Made by a program: the position numbers and the translations under genes
Notes under the pieces: generated by a model
What the model was told of the DNA's origin: nothing
Seen by the model: only the letters and a program-made list of their open reading frames with translations
Database searches by the model: none
Assembly: GCA_027627225.1 (NCBI GenBank)
Contig: JAPFQT010000405.1
Location: 1-64,000 of the forward strand
Direction of reading: 5' to 3'
From: Congeria kusceri
Lineage: Eukaryota; Mollusca; Bivalvia; Myida; Dreissenidae
DNA: 64,000 nt
In this document: one piece after another, positions 1 to 12,000 of the stretch
Numbering within the stretch: position 1 is the stretch's first letter
Layout of the letters: every line of letters starts with the position of its first letter

Positions 1-172
1 ATCGAATCATCACCGTCAATCCTACTAGTGCTTTCTTTAATGAATGATGGACAAAGGACTGACTGGTTGAATTATCTTTCAGAGAAAAACTTGATGTGTT
101 GATCAAATACGTGAACAACTTAAGTCATTGTACATTGAGGATAAAAAGCTAAATTAAATTAAAGTAAATAAC

Positions 173-876
173 GTGTATGCTTGCCCATTGTGCACAAAGA
201 CCTAGTCAGCTTTGTCGTGGTTAAGGAAACATCTAAAAAAACATAAATGGACATTTAATGAAAGAAGCAGTGAGGCGAAGACATGCAATCCCATCCGCCA
301 CTTTCTGTTTATGGCCTTGGTATTCAGAGACACTTGTGATGCTTACAGAATGGGAGATGGCGAAAGTGTTGTAAGAAATGCTCACGTTGAATGGCTTTAT
401 GCTTGTGCATTAAAAAATACAAAATACAAGCTATGGTTGTGGCGTATGATCACATATTGTATTTCAATATTGGGGGTTGAAAAGAGTTTCGAGTATATGT
501 GGAATATGAGCGTTAACCTGAAACGGGGCATTTTAAACAACATTCCAAATGACAATGCTGTTGAAATCAAAGTGTGTAATATAAAACGAAAATTAAATAC
601 ACAAGGGCTAACAAAAGTTATAAGTCTGCTAAAACTATTTGTATGACAACACAAGTTATTGGTGAAATGAAAACTCAGCTTATGCGCGCAACACATACGG
701 CAAGGTCAAAGAGGGATAGGCTTGGAGTAGACAAATCAAAGGATGTTAAATGCATTGTAGATAGATTGAGAAAGACAAGCACTTTAAAACATATTAAGTG
801 GAACAGTTTTATTAGTTTCAAAGATCCCTTACAATGTATTTCTGTCCATGATCTCCATGCTTGGATAAATGAATAG
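173..876 (+). pseudogene. Broken C2H2 zinc-finger ORF, uncharacterised family
   Basis: One reading frame starts with a clear C2H2 finger (Cx2C, 12 residues, Hx3H; first Cys codon at 182, last His codon at 242). The finger is interrupted by an in-frame TAG at 203-205. The frame then runs open for about 140 residues of mixed hydrophobic and basic sequence to 613-616, where a run of four A lacks one base. The following frame (to the stop at 874-876) continues the same kind of sequence, so the two ORFs at 212-646 and 643-876 are one product split by a 1-bp shift. The downstream part loosely recalls the large uncharacterised DUF6589-type proteins common in cnidarians and molluscs, but that match is from memory and weak. 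No splice sites or promoter were found. The stop plus the frameshift make it a likely pseudogene or last exon of a decayed multi-copy family. Confidence 0.5.
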
Positions 877-879
877 AAG

Positions 880-1450
880 AAAATAGCACAAATATATGTA
901 ATGTGTTAAAAGTAATATTTGTCACAGAACTATTGCCTGTTTAATGCTTTATTTGAACAGTGTGCAGCAGTGCTTCATTTGATAAATTTAACACTTGATA
1001 TAATTAGAAGTGTAAAAACAGTACATGACAATTTTATCTGCATTTCTATATTCAAAGGTGAATTGAGAAATGCCACTATAAGTATGTTTTAAGTATGACA
1101 TTTAATTCCCGAGTTTCGTACAGTCATGTTATTCAAGAATTATTTCACAATTGTGCTTCCTCTGCATGTTTATGTGGTATTTGTGTGCCATGCTCAAATA
1201 CAAATGAACAAATAGTGCATGCTTCGACTTCTAGGTTTGTCTCGACTCGTATGTGTTTATAAATTGTATATATATAACATGTTCTAATTCGCTTATACGT
1301 TTCTTGAGATAGTACATGAATGTCAGTACATGTCTGGTTGCCGTATGCGTTAAATCTGTGTTGGACAAATTGACTGACATTTTAATTGTAAATATGCTAT
1401 TGGTTCTTATTTTAATCTATTTCAGTGTGTAATTAACGTAGTTAATTAGT
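880..1450. other. AT-rich non-coding stretch
   Basis: No ORF, repeat array or RNA gene is visible here. It may include the 3' flank of the broken zinc-finger ORF. Confidence 0.5.
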
Positions 1451-1451
1451 A

Positions 1452-1613
1452 AGTTAGATTTATTTGAAATTTGCAAGAATAATAACTATTCTCAATGTAA
1501 GGTAACTATTAAATTGAATTTGTAGATTTAGTTCCATTTACTTGCACCTGCTTAAAGGGTCCTTAAATTGAGAATAGTTATTATAATTTTGGCAAATTTC
1601 AAACAAATCTGAA
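1452..1613. repeat. Inverted repeat, about 50-bp arms
   Basis: The left arm at 1452-1502 (containing AATAACTATTCTCAA) is matched in reverse complement by 1561-1613 (TTGAGAATAGTTATT), with a spacer of about 58 bp. A second, weaker inverted pair lies just downstream (GTATCACAG near 1720 against CTGTGATAC near 1850), so 1450-1870 may be one foldback element or MITE. It has no coding capacity. Confidence 0.6.
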
Positions 1614-2797
1614 GTCCATTAACATTAGTTGCTGATTTGCAAAAAAATAGAGAAATGCATATATAAGCACCTTGCATTCATACTCTTTAAATTGTTGTGA
1701 TTTTTACATAAAAGGTGCCGTATCACAGTTTTTGGCTGTGAGGAATCTTTTCTAAAACTGACGTAACCTTTTTGTTTATAGTTAGCATAACAGCATAGCA
1801 GACTTCGATATATTCTGCAAATTCCACTTAAAAAATCCATCTTCAAACTGTGATACAGTCACTTTAAGAAAGTATGCTATAACTTACACTACCTCTCCTA
1901 ACTAACTTGTTAATTATCCTGGTATTTATTTTTGTAACGTGTTTTTTGTGTATTTTGATGAACCAATGGCATAAAAAGAAATTTCTTTTATTTAACATCT
2001 GCAGAAAAAAATCAGCATTTAAATGATACATCATAGTACATGTTTAAATCATTTTTGTATCTAGTAAATATGTTGTATATTGAACAATATATAATATTCA
2101 TGTAGTCTTGTGTTTGTTCTGTGAATGAAATAAGTTTACAATTATGACTCTCAGACCAGCTTTAACTAACGTTTAACTTAAACTAACTACACATGCACAA
2201 CAAGAACAAATACATGTATCTTTTTATTATAAATAAGCTATATGTTACTAACAAACTCATAGTAAAAATAATAAAATGTATCTGGTACTCTTAACACAAA
2301 ATATTAAAACTCAGTGCAACGTCCACAGATCAGAATTATAATACCTTACTGCTTGCACTAATGCAATAATCCATTTATATCCAATATATGTATCCAAACT
2401 GGAGCATTGACATTTTACGCGTGCATACTGCACTAACCAGAAACAATATTACATTTCATATTATTTCTGGTTAGGGTATTTGGGAGGTCACTCCCTCCAT
2501 TGCGACTAGCAATAAATCCTTTATATCCCGTCTTTGAAATGAAACATCCTCACTGTACACTTGTTTTTGCCGGAATGAACATTTCGCAGTTTGAACAGGC
2601 TTAATATACAGTGTTCACCAAAAGCACATGGAGCTTGGGTTGTGTGTACTGATTTAGTAAAGAGGTTCATTTAGGGGAATTTTAAATCATCAATATAACA
2701 GTGTTTTGTATCATTATAAAATATATTTGTTCGAGCACATCATACCTATTGATATTGCTAACATTCTAATAATTCGTTTGGCAATGTTTTAAGTAAC

Positions 2798-2889
2798 ATA
2801 TAAGCCGAAAACTGTCCATTAGGTAAAATATCGGACTACGCGCCTCAGACCGTCCGATATTTACATTATCGACAGTTTTCGGCTCATAT
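2798..2889. repeat. Large palindrome (about 90 bp)
   Basis: Near-perfect stem: ATAAGCCGAAAACTGTC at the left pairs with GACAGTTTTCGGCTCAT at the right. An inner stem TAAAATATCGGA pairs with TCCGATATTTA around a short GC-rich centre (ACGCGCCTCAG). There is no ORF. It is compatible with a hairpin-forming mobile element or terminus. Confidence 0.7.
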
Positions 2890-3842
2890 CTATTACATCA
2901 GAAAAGCTGCATCAATTGCTCTTTCGCCACAAACTTTAAATTTAAAAAAATGTGTATACGGCTGATAAACTTTGACATAGCAAACAACAAAGACATCAAA
3001 CATTATACATTTTCTGACAAACATATATTACACTCTTGCAAATCAATCTATGAAATATAATTGTAAAACTATAGCTTAAACACTTGAACAATTTGGATAC
3101 AACACTGGATACACTACAACACTTTATCATTCCTCTATGCTGATATCGGCCTGATACAAAGGTGCCTGATATATTTTGTTCATATCAGGTCAGTGGCGTT
3201 TATATCTGTCAATGTTTAGAGGTACGTCATATTACTTGGAATGAACTATAAAGTAGATTTTTTCGATAATATTGAATCAGATTCAACAAAACACACTATT
3301 GATACCAAAAACGTATATAGTTTATTATTTTAAATCGTCATAAATCACACAAACCTTATTTTTTTTTATATTCACAGAAACCCGCATTTTGGTAGTGATA
3401 TGACGTTATCAGTGGAACAATAATTAATCCATACACAATTATTTTAATAAATGCCATATAAATGCACTAAAAGTCACTACACAGGATCAGTTAAAGTTGA
3501 GCCTAAAAGATTTTTTACATAAAAATGAACATGATATAGTCAAATTCGGTGACGTGTGTTCTCCGATGAAATTGATCGTTGCAATCCATTTCAGCGTGCA
3601 TTTTCAATATTATTTGAATGAACGGGTGTATAATCTATGTATTCGTAGTGAAAACAGCCCATTCATCATTACATAATGTTAATAATAAGGTATTATCCAG
3701 GCAACGTTTAGAAATCCATAACCACATGTACGTAAACCTGTAAAAATGACTCAGAAAAATCAGCGCTGCTCTTAGATTATATAAAATATTTTTCGCTCGT
3801 TTGGTTTATTTTTTTTTTAAACCGTGGTATGATAAATAGAAA

Positions 3843-3966
3843 AACAGGTTACTGCATAGTCGTGTGTAATATATCAGGTCCGGCACGAATAAAATAACAC
3901 GCCTTGCCGTTATATTATTCTTAGCCTCACCTGATATATTACACAAAACCAGACATTAACCTGTTA
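3843..3966. repeat. Large palindrome (about 125 bp)
   Basis: The outer arms AACAGGTTA / TAACCTGTT enclose the inner arms GTGTAATATATCAGGT / ACCTGATATATTACAC, with a GC-rich centre (CGGCACG...CCTTGCCG). Fragments of the TATATCAGGT arm recur near 3165-3200 and 4370, so this hairpin sequence is present more than once locally. Confidence 0.65.
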
Positions 3967-5847
3967 TTCTCTATGTATACACATCGCAACAACAAACAAC
4001 TAAACACAAACAGTACAATCATAATCAAAACTGGGACCAGTCATTCACACATTTTGTGTGTAAACCGGTTAAAAGGGAACCGAAGCTTGCACGTAGCTCA
4101 GAATGAATCAAACATTTAAATGTATGGCCGACAAAAAAAAACATTCGAATAAGAAAGTTTAAATTCGTAAATATAATTTCTTATGTTTTTGATAATGACA
4201 TGAATTTACTGTATCATCATCACATTGGTTAAATCATACAACAAAACATAACACGCAACCAACATGAACGAACAAACGAAACAATTAAACGGCGTAACCG
4301 ACTAGGCTAACTATATTTTTTAGTCTGTAAATGCTATATTGATTAGTAAGAGAAAGTAATAAACTTGAAATATCAGGTCCAAATGCATCACAATTGACTT
4401 ATTGTTTCTAAATACCACGTTATTATCAACAAATTTACTTTTTGATATGATTATTTTCCAGTATTCTGATCACGTTGATGCATCATAAATACACAGTCTA
4501 AATACATAGTCGAAGTCAATATAAATGTTAATATATACTTACCTAAAATAATATTTTGCTAATTTTATGTTTGGATTATTTGCCAAGTCAAACACACACA
4601 TGTTTGGAACCAAACCGTAGCTTAATTATTATACTGTTCACATACATTATGTGTTTTTTTCGTTTCTTATTTTGGATAAATAAATAAAACAGAAAATTAA
4701 AGTTTATAAAGCGACGAATATATAAAATAGCTGAATAGGTTTCTTGTTTTAGTTAGTTTACTTATAATCATACAAATTATGGTATTCAATAAGCTTAAAT
4801 ACAGCCATTAAGTAAGCTTATAAGAAAATACATGGCAATGCTACTCGACGGATGTAATTTCGGATCCCGAACCTTTTGACAATATTAATCATAAAGACTT
4901 CTTGTTTGATTATTCTCACTAACAATAATCATTACAAAATTAATGTAAATTATTAAACACAAATACTAATTTCTAAATTAATATTAATATGGCAAACTGA
5001 CAATATTTCAATTACAACAATACGACTTTCGAATGCGTCATGCAAATCAAAATAAGTATATGTCTATATAATCGGTTATTTGAAAACATATTTGGAGAAA
5101 ATAATGTCCATTCACGTAAAGTCCAAATAATATAATAGTTTTCTCCTTATGTCAGTGTTCAAATTACAATTATCAGACACGATAGGCGTCACCTACGGCA
5201 TTACATTGTATCCGCATGTTTTGCTCTTATACATATTCAAATATTAAGAGTGAATTTGATCCTTTCCTTAAGAATAAGGTCAATTTACAATTAAATATAT
5301 AACGTAAAACGTCGTTTACCACAATAGCAAATTGCACAATAGCAATAGTACACGGAAAAAACTATATTTAGCAAAGAAATACAATAATTAGAATATTATG
5401 TTAGTTATTCGATTACCATTGATTATATAATATTGACATATTTATTCTTTTGTATGTTTTTTTTTTATCTTTCCAATGGTTAAGTACAACAAGTTCAAAC
5501 CGATAAAATACTACACCACACATTTGAAATGAAAGAATATAAAATTTAAACAAGAATCTTACGCGAATAAAGGCAGAAAAGGAAACAACAATATATGTCT
5601 ACATATAAAAGTACAGTTAGAGTACCTGATGAGGTAACTAACAAAACACTTACATTTACGAATAAAAAAAAAATAGTGTACGTAGGACATACCTAAAGAC
5701 GAGATAACACTCGGTAATTAACATTAACATAACATCAACGTGACTCAATGCAGACAGTACTCTAATCACATTACTCACTGAGAGTATGTTTAGTTGGACA
5801 AAAATGAATACGAATCAGGACTCAGTCATCAGCTCCACATTTTCACG
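3967..5847. other. AT-rich non-coding stretch, 3' flank of the minus-strand gene
   Basis: No coding signal is visible. On the minus strand an AATAAA hexamer at about 5439-5444 lies roughly 400 bp past the stop codon at 5848 and is a possible polyadenylation signal for the GTPase-pseudokinase gene. That assignment is inference. Confidence 0.35.
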
Positions 5848-6031
5848 TTACTCTAGGCTGATAAGAACTGCAATCACATCTCCCAGTGAAGGCCTCTTTG
5901 TTGGATCCGCCTCCCAGCATTTTCGGACGATTTGTGTGAGTTTCTCGGGCATAGCGTGCTTTAAAGTGCAGTCTGGAAGTGATTGAGCTCTTACGGTTCT
6001 CTCGCCATTGGGCTCATTAGCTCGTGCATTT
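5848..6031 (-). CDS. Exon 13: kinase subdomain XI and stop
   Basis: Acceptor ATAACAAAG at 6032-6040, phase 2, stop TAA at 5850-5848. It contains TQIVRKCWEADPTKRPSLGD, the conserved C-terminal kinase segment with its arginine. It ends ISLE. The frame is continuous from the acceptor to the stop with no indel. Confidence 0.88.
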
Positions 6032-9000
6032 CTTTGTTATAAACATACAATTTAAGACATGACCTCGAATTTCTCTGCATTTAAACACTTCAACTACATT
6101 AATTGTATAGACAAAAAGGTCCGTGTTAATTAAAAAATAAAACGATTACTTTTACATATTTGATTTTTGACAACACTGAAATTTTGGTTATTCAAACATG
6201 CTAATTTGAAAAGTAATAAAAATCATTTAAAAAACCAATTCTATGAAATACGAGAAAGTAATACAGTAAACTACGCTATAACGATACTGAGCGGACCATA
6301 TAATTTGTATTGCTTTATCCGAATATCGTTACATCCGTAATCAGGCCACCAAGAGCATGGACATACAGGTATATACTAGTAACAGAGATGCAACACCGAT
6401 CATTTTACATATACACATTACATTAAGAACTATGTAAAAGAACTATGTAAAATGGAAAAAAAAATCAACAAATGCAATCAGTTTATGTCAATTTAATATA
6501 TAAATATTCTGGATAAAAATCACCACAGTGGTTTCTTTTTTCACAGCAGATGCACACGCGTATAACGATCTAATAAAAGTGTTTATTGCGCGTGTCGTCA
6601 TTAAATACTGCCAGAAGCAACCGATGGTCATTGTATAGATATCAAATTCTAATAGGATCAATCATCCCCAAAGCCAATATTAATTTATTAACACAACACT
6701 GATTATTCAATCAGGCTGACCGTATACCTGATTACTCCACCTGATTATCGAGAGCATTGTTTTTCACACCTGATACAGGCTCCTAACATCGCAATAAAAG
6801 GGGAATACTTGCGTCTTAGCCGTGAAAACAGAATTGTTATACCCGAAACTTCGTTGCATGCGATATCGTTACAACCGATGTTATATAAATTGAAATATAT
6901 GGATTAGGTCGGGACCTTGGACTCAGCATCGTTTTATGCGAAATATCGCTATAAGCGATATCGTTACAAGTGGAGTTTACTGTATATTGAATAAGATATG
7001 TGGTGTTGATTATACGCACGACATGAAATGAGCATATGAAATTAATGGTTATAGAAAACAAAATCGAATTTCCATGTACAACCACTGAAGTAATTAAACC
7101 AATCAAATAACTATGCAACATGCAGTAAGCTTACATCCCTCTATTCTTTTCTTTGACATCGACACAGACGCTAATATTTATAAAATAAACATTGTGCCAT
7201 ACCTTCCATACCACAGTTCCCATAGTAATGTCCCTAGATCGAATACATCCGTCGCTGTCGTATACTGTCCGCTTGCCAACTCAGGAGCCGATGGCCATCG
7301 ACGTCGGTCAATTAAAGATAAACCTATCATAGGTGGATGTATTTTCACAGTTTCATCTTTGATCTAGAAATAAAAAAAAAGCAAGTTTAACATTTGAAAA
7401 TCGTGTTCAAGCAATGCAAAATAACAATCACACTTTTAAAACAACCGTTAATAATACAATATATGTATGTTGAACATGTTAACCGAATCATGACATAATT
7501 AATTATTACCATAACTTTGTTGAGTTTGATGTTTTTGTGCAAATATTCTTTTCCATGTATGTGAATCAGTCCTGAACAGATGGACTTCCCAGCTTTGCAG
7601 AAGAACTGAAGTACGCGTTTGCGATCTCTTATATGTGGGTTTCTGTGTATCATGATATAGCAAGTGTTTTACAAAATGTAATAAGTATAATAATTATAAT
7701 AATTACTTCACACGCCTTTCAATATTTAAATTTAACAATGAAAATATCAATAAGGTGTTCCATTTTCACAATGAAACTAAATAATTAGGAATAGTTTTAT
7801 TGTTCACTATATACTTTCGCTAAATAACATACCCTTAAGACATTAATTACTGCGATAAAGCAGTTAATATTTAAATAACGATTCTATCCTTGATTCGGAA
7901 TATAATACTAATGATTTCTCATTACCCGCACTGCAGGTCTTTGTTCCTCTGTACATAGTCTTCTAGATTAGTCTCACACATTTCAAAGACGGTCATCAGC
8001 CGTCGACTTTTAAGCTGTTCTGTTGTTGTAACAGAGTTCATTGCAGGCATTTGGTCCGAATAACAGAACCCAACGGAAGCAACAACGTTTCCATGAGATA
8101 TCTTTCTGAAATATTTAATCAAATTGATTGTAAATATACTCCAAATTTAAAATTTACTTGTGATACAGAACACAATGAATTACTTATAACGCCAATATAA
8201 AGCCGTTAGTTTAATTCACGAGGATTGTTTATTTAAAGATAAAGATTTTCAAACGTTTCTGATAAAGTATTTACATCTCACTTATTACACATTTTGCGGA
8301 CCATTTGTATAACGATTGAAATTCGAGAAAATTGTAATACCATTGATATTTTCCTAAAATTTCTGGAGACATTTTCTTATTTAAACATAAACATTAACGT
8401 TCCTGGTTATAGACTCATTGACTTTTTGTTGGTCCAAAAAAAAAAAAAACATAATAAAAATCGACCTCACCTTAATGCTTCAACTGTCATCATGTATGTT
8501 TTGATATGTGCATCAGGCAATAGTTTGAGAACAACTGCAGTGTTTTCAGAAGAATACCTAGCGGAATACACTATAACAGAATCACTGTTTCCAATTTTCT
8601 TTGTTCTGGTGACTCTGCAGACATCAATATGGTATTCCGACATATATCTTAAGTTAAACTCATATAATTCCCAGACAATATTTTGAATACGTTTAAGGGC
8701 TGGTTCGTACATGTCTTGAATCATCTGTGCAGACAGCCGTTTTTCCACCATATCTTTGACCAGTTGTTCGCAAGCATCTATTTTCCTTGGAATTTCCTTT
8801 ACGATATGATCCAAAGTTATTTGAAACTGTGGAAAATACCATTTGTCCACATATTTTTGAGCAAAATTTTTATCGGCCATTTTCATGGCCGTCTCTAAGC
8901 ATTTGTCAATAAACTTTTCCTTGTTTTCTAAGAGCCTCCCTATTTCTTTCCATTTCTTTACAGCCAATACGATGGAGACCGGTAGCGTAATAGGAAGAAG

Positions 9001-12000
9001 CGCGATCCCAAGCACCAGAGCTACAGGGATACCAACGGTTAAACCAACTCCAATAAGCACCTTTGCTCCAACAGAAAGCCCATCGTCATCTGAAAACAAA
9101 TGAAACTGTTCGTTATTCAGTGACATCAGGATGAATATGTTGCTCAGTAATTTATTCGCAAACGCCAGTGTTCAGAGAGAATACTTTTTCTATGTTTTAG
9201 TCTAACAGTAAGAATGACAGTTTTAATCAAAATGCGCCCGGAAACAAACCAAACAACAACAATCAAACGAAACAACATTAATTCGCCATAGTTGTGCAAA
9301 ATAAAGAAAGTGGTTTGAGGATGATTGTGTCGCTCAGCATTATTTCTAGAATCTCCAATATAAAGCATTACATCTGGAATCGACAATGTGCAGAGATAAT
9401 TGTTTCCCATCAAACAGTTTGAATGACAGCTTTAATTTGCCAAACATATCCAAAATGAACAAAACAAAACAAAACAATAACAAGAGGGCCCAGGGGGACC
9501 TAGAACGCTCACCTAAGACCTTGTCATCCAATTGGAATTTGCATCGACGCGTGGCTTATTTTTTCCGAGGGGTATAATTTGAACAATCGAAAACAAACCT
9601 CTGGGCCTTGCGGTTTCAGGTAAATATTTAAAAGTTATTTTGCTATCTAAGTCTATATAAACCATGTGACCCCCGGGGCGTGACCAGTTTTGACCCCAGG
9701 GGCATTTTTTGAACAATATTTTTAGAGGGTCACAATACGATGTTACACACCAAATATGACACCTTTAGGCCTTGCGGTTTCAGAGAAGAAGAATTTTAAA
9801 GTCATTTTGCTATATAAGTCTATATAAACCATGTGACCCCCGGTTGTGGTCAGTTTTGACCCACGGGGCATAATTTTAACAATCTTTGTAGAAGAACAAT
9901 ATAGGATGTTACATACCAAATACGAAACCTCTGGGCCTTGCGGTTTAAGAGAAGATTTTTAAAGGCATTTTGCTATTTAAGTTCATATAAACCATGTTAC
10001 CCCCGGGGCGTAGTCAGTTATGACCCCAGGGGCATAATTTGAACAATCTTCGTAAAGGACAACTATATTATCTGACATACCAAATAAGAAACCTATTGAC
10101 CTGGCGGTTTCTGAGGAGTCAGTTTGCTATTTCAGTATATATAAATCATATGACCCCCGGGAAGTAGACAGTCTAGACCCTAGGGGCATAAATTGAACAA
10201 CATTTGTAGAGGACCACTATAGAATGTTACATACCAAATAATAAACCTGTAGGCATTGCGATTTCCGGCAAGAAGATTTTAAAATTCGTTTTGCTTTTTA
10301 AGTCTGTGTAAATAAATTTAACCCGAGGTTCATGGCCAGTTTTGACTCCAGGGGCATAATTTGAACTATCTTTGTAGAGGACCACTATAGGATGTTACAT
10401 ACCAAATATGATATCTCTGGACCTTGTGGTTTTAGTGGAGAAGATTTTAAAATTCATTTTGTTATATATTGTATATAACAATGTGACCCTCGGGGCCTGG
10501 CCAGTTTTGAACCCATGTGAATAATTCGAACAATCTTTGTTGAGGACTACTATAGGATGTTACATACAAAATATGAAACCTCTGGGCCTTGTGGTTTCAG
10601 AGGAGAAGATTTTAAAAGTCATTTTGCTATATATTCTATATAAACCATGTGACCCTCCGGGCATGGCCCGTTTTGACCCCAGGGGCATAATTTGAACAAT
10701 ATTTGTAGAGGACCACTATAAGTTGTTACATCTCAAATATGAAACCTGCAGTTTCAGAGAAAAATATTTTTTAAAGTTTACACTTTTTAAATCTATTTCT
10801 AGCTCTGGTGACCTACATATGCAGCGGACCGTAATTTTGGTGAAAATCTGCCAAGTGGTTCAGGAGGAGATGTTGTTTGAATGAAAAGTTGACGACGAAC
10901 GGACGCACGCATGCACGCACGGACGCTCGGACGACGGATTACGGGCGATCTTAAAAGCTTACCATGTGCACTTTGTGCTCAGTTAGAGCTTATAACAAAA
11001 CCAAAAAGCAACAACAATAAAGCAACTACTACTTGATACTTTTTGTTAAACATAATTTGGAATCAAATATTTATTAAAGAGCATGTACAACTATCCAATG
11101 ATAAGTTATACCAGTAGACCCTATTCCATTTTCGATTGCCTTTTCCACCTCTTCGAGCTTGTCTATCAGAATATGATACTTTTCATTTATTTCCTGATGT
11201 AGGGATTCTTTAGCTCTGCTGGTGAATTGTTTCCGTCGTTCCCAATCTTGTACTTCTGCCACCAATAGTTTAGATATTTGGTTCATTATTGAAGCTTGCA
11301 TGAGTTCTGCATCTGGTGCAAGTTCCACATCAATTCTGCTTTTAAGCTGTTCTTGTACTTCAAGTGAATGGATATGATCATGGATCTGGTTTGCCATATC
11401 ATGGCATATCTTTTTACATTTAAGCTGCAGGTTATTTTGTATCTACCAAAAAAGTAAACATATTTATTATCTAAAGTTACCAAATATATTTATACTCGAA
11501 TACAATAAGAACAATACATTAGATTTTAAGATACTAGGTTCAGTCTTTTGACATCAACTGCAGTATTTCTTACATTATTAACGTCCAAACGAAGTTTCGC
11601 TAATCGAGCAAACGCGTCTGTGTGTTTTTGATCTTTGTCTTCAAAATCCGATTTTGCGTCGCTAACTCTGATTGTTAGGTATTTCCTAACGTGTTCAAGG
11701 AAGTCAGTTAACCACCTACAACATGCAAAATCATGCAGACAAAGAGAGTTACAATAATAAGATTTTCAAAAAAAAATCTAGTTATAATTACCAACTTTCA
11801 TTTCCGACCGGTCCCCTTCGATAACGCTGGGAATGGGGAAAAAACATGGACACGACAGTACAATATGAAATATTTTAAACGCCAACAGCCAACCATGAAA
11901 TCTTCGGTTAAAGGGTTGTTGTTGTACGAGTTATTTCCCTTAGAAACTGGAAGAAAAGTAAAACTGGTTCAGATATTGTTCAAATTATAGATCTTAGTCT

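Noticed and set aside
5990..6031. A frameshift at the start of the last kinase exon
   Set aside because: An alternative frame looked attractive, but using the acceptor at 6032 gives an uninterrupted frame with the right phase to the stop.
8467..9126. A 219-codon single-exon gene starting at the ATG at 9126
   Set aside because: A strong acceptor at 9090-9100 and exact phase match with exon 8 show that the coding part starts at 9089; the first residues of the ORF are intron.
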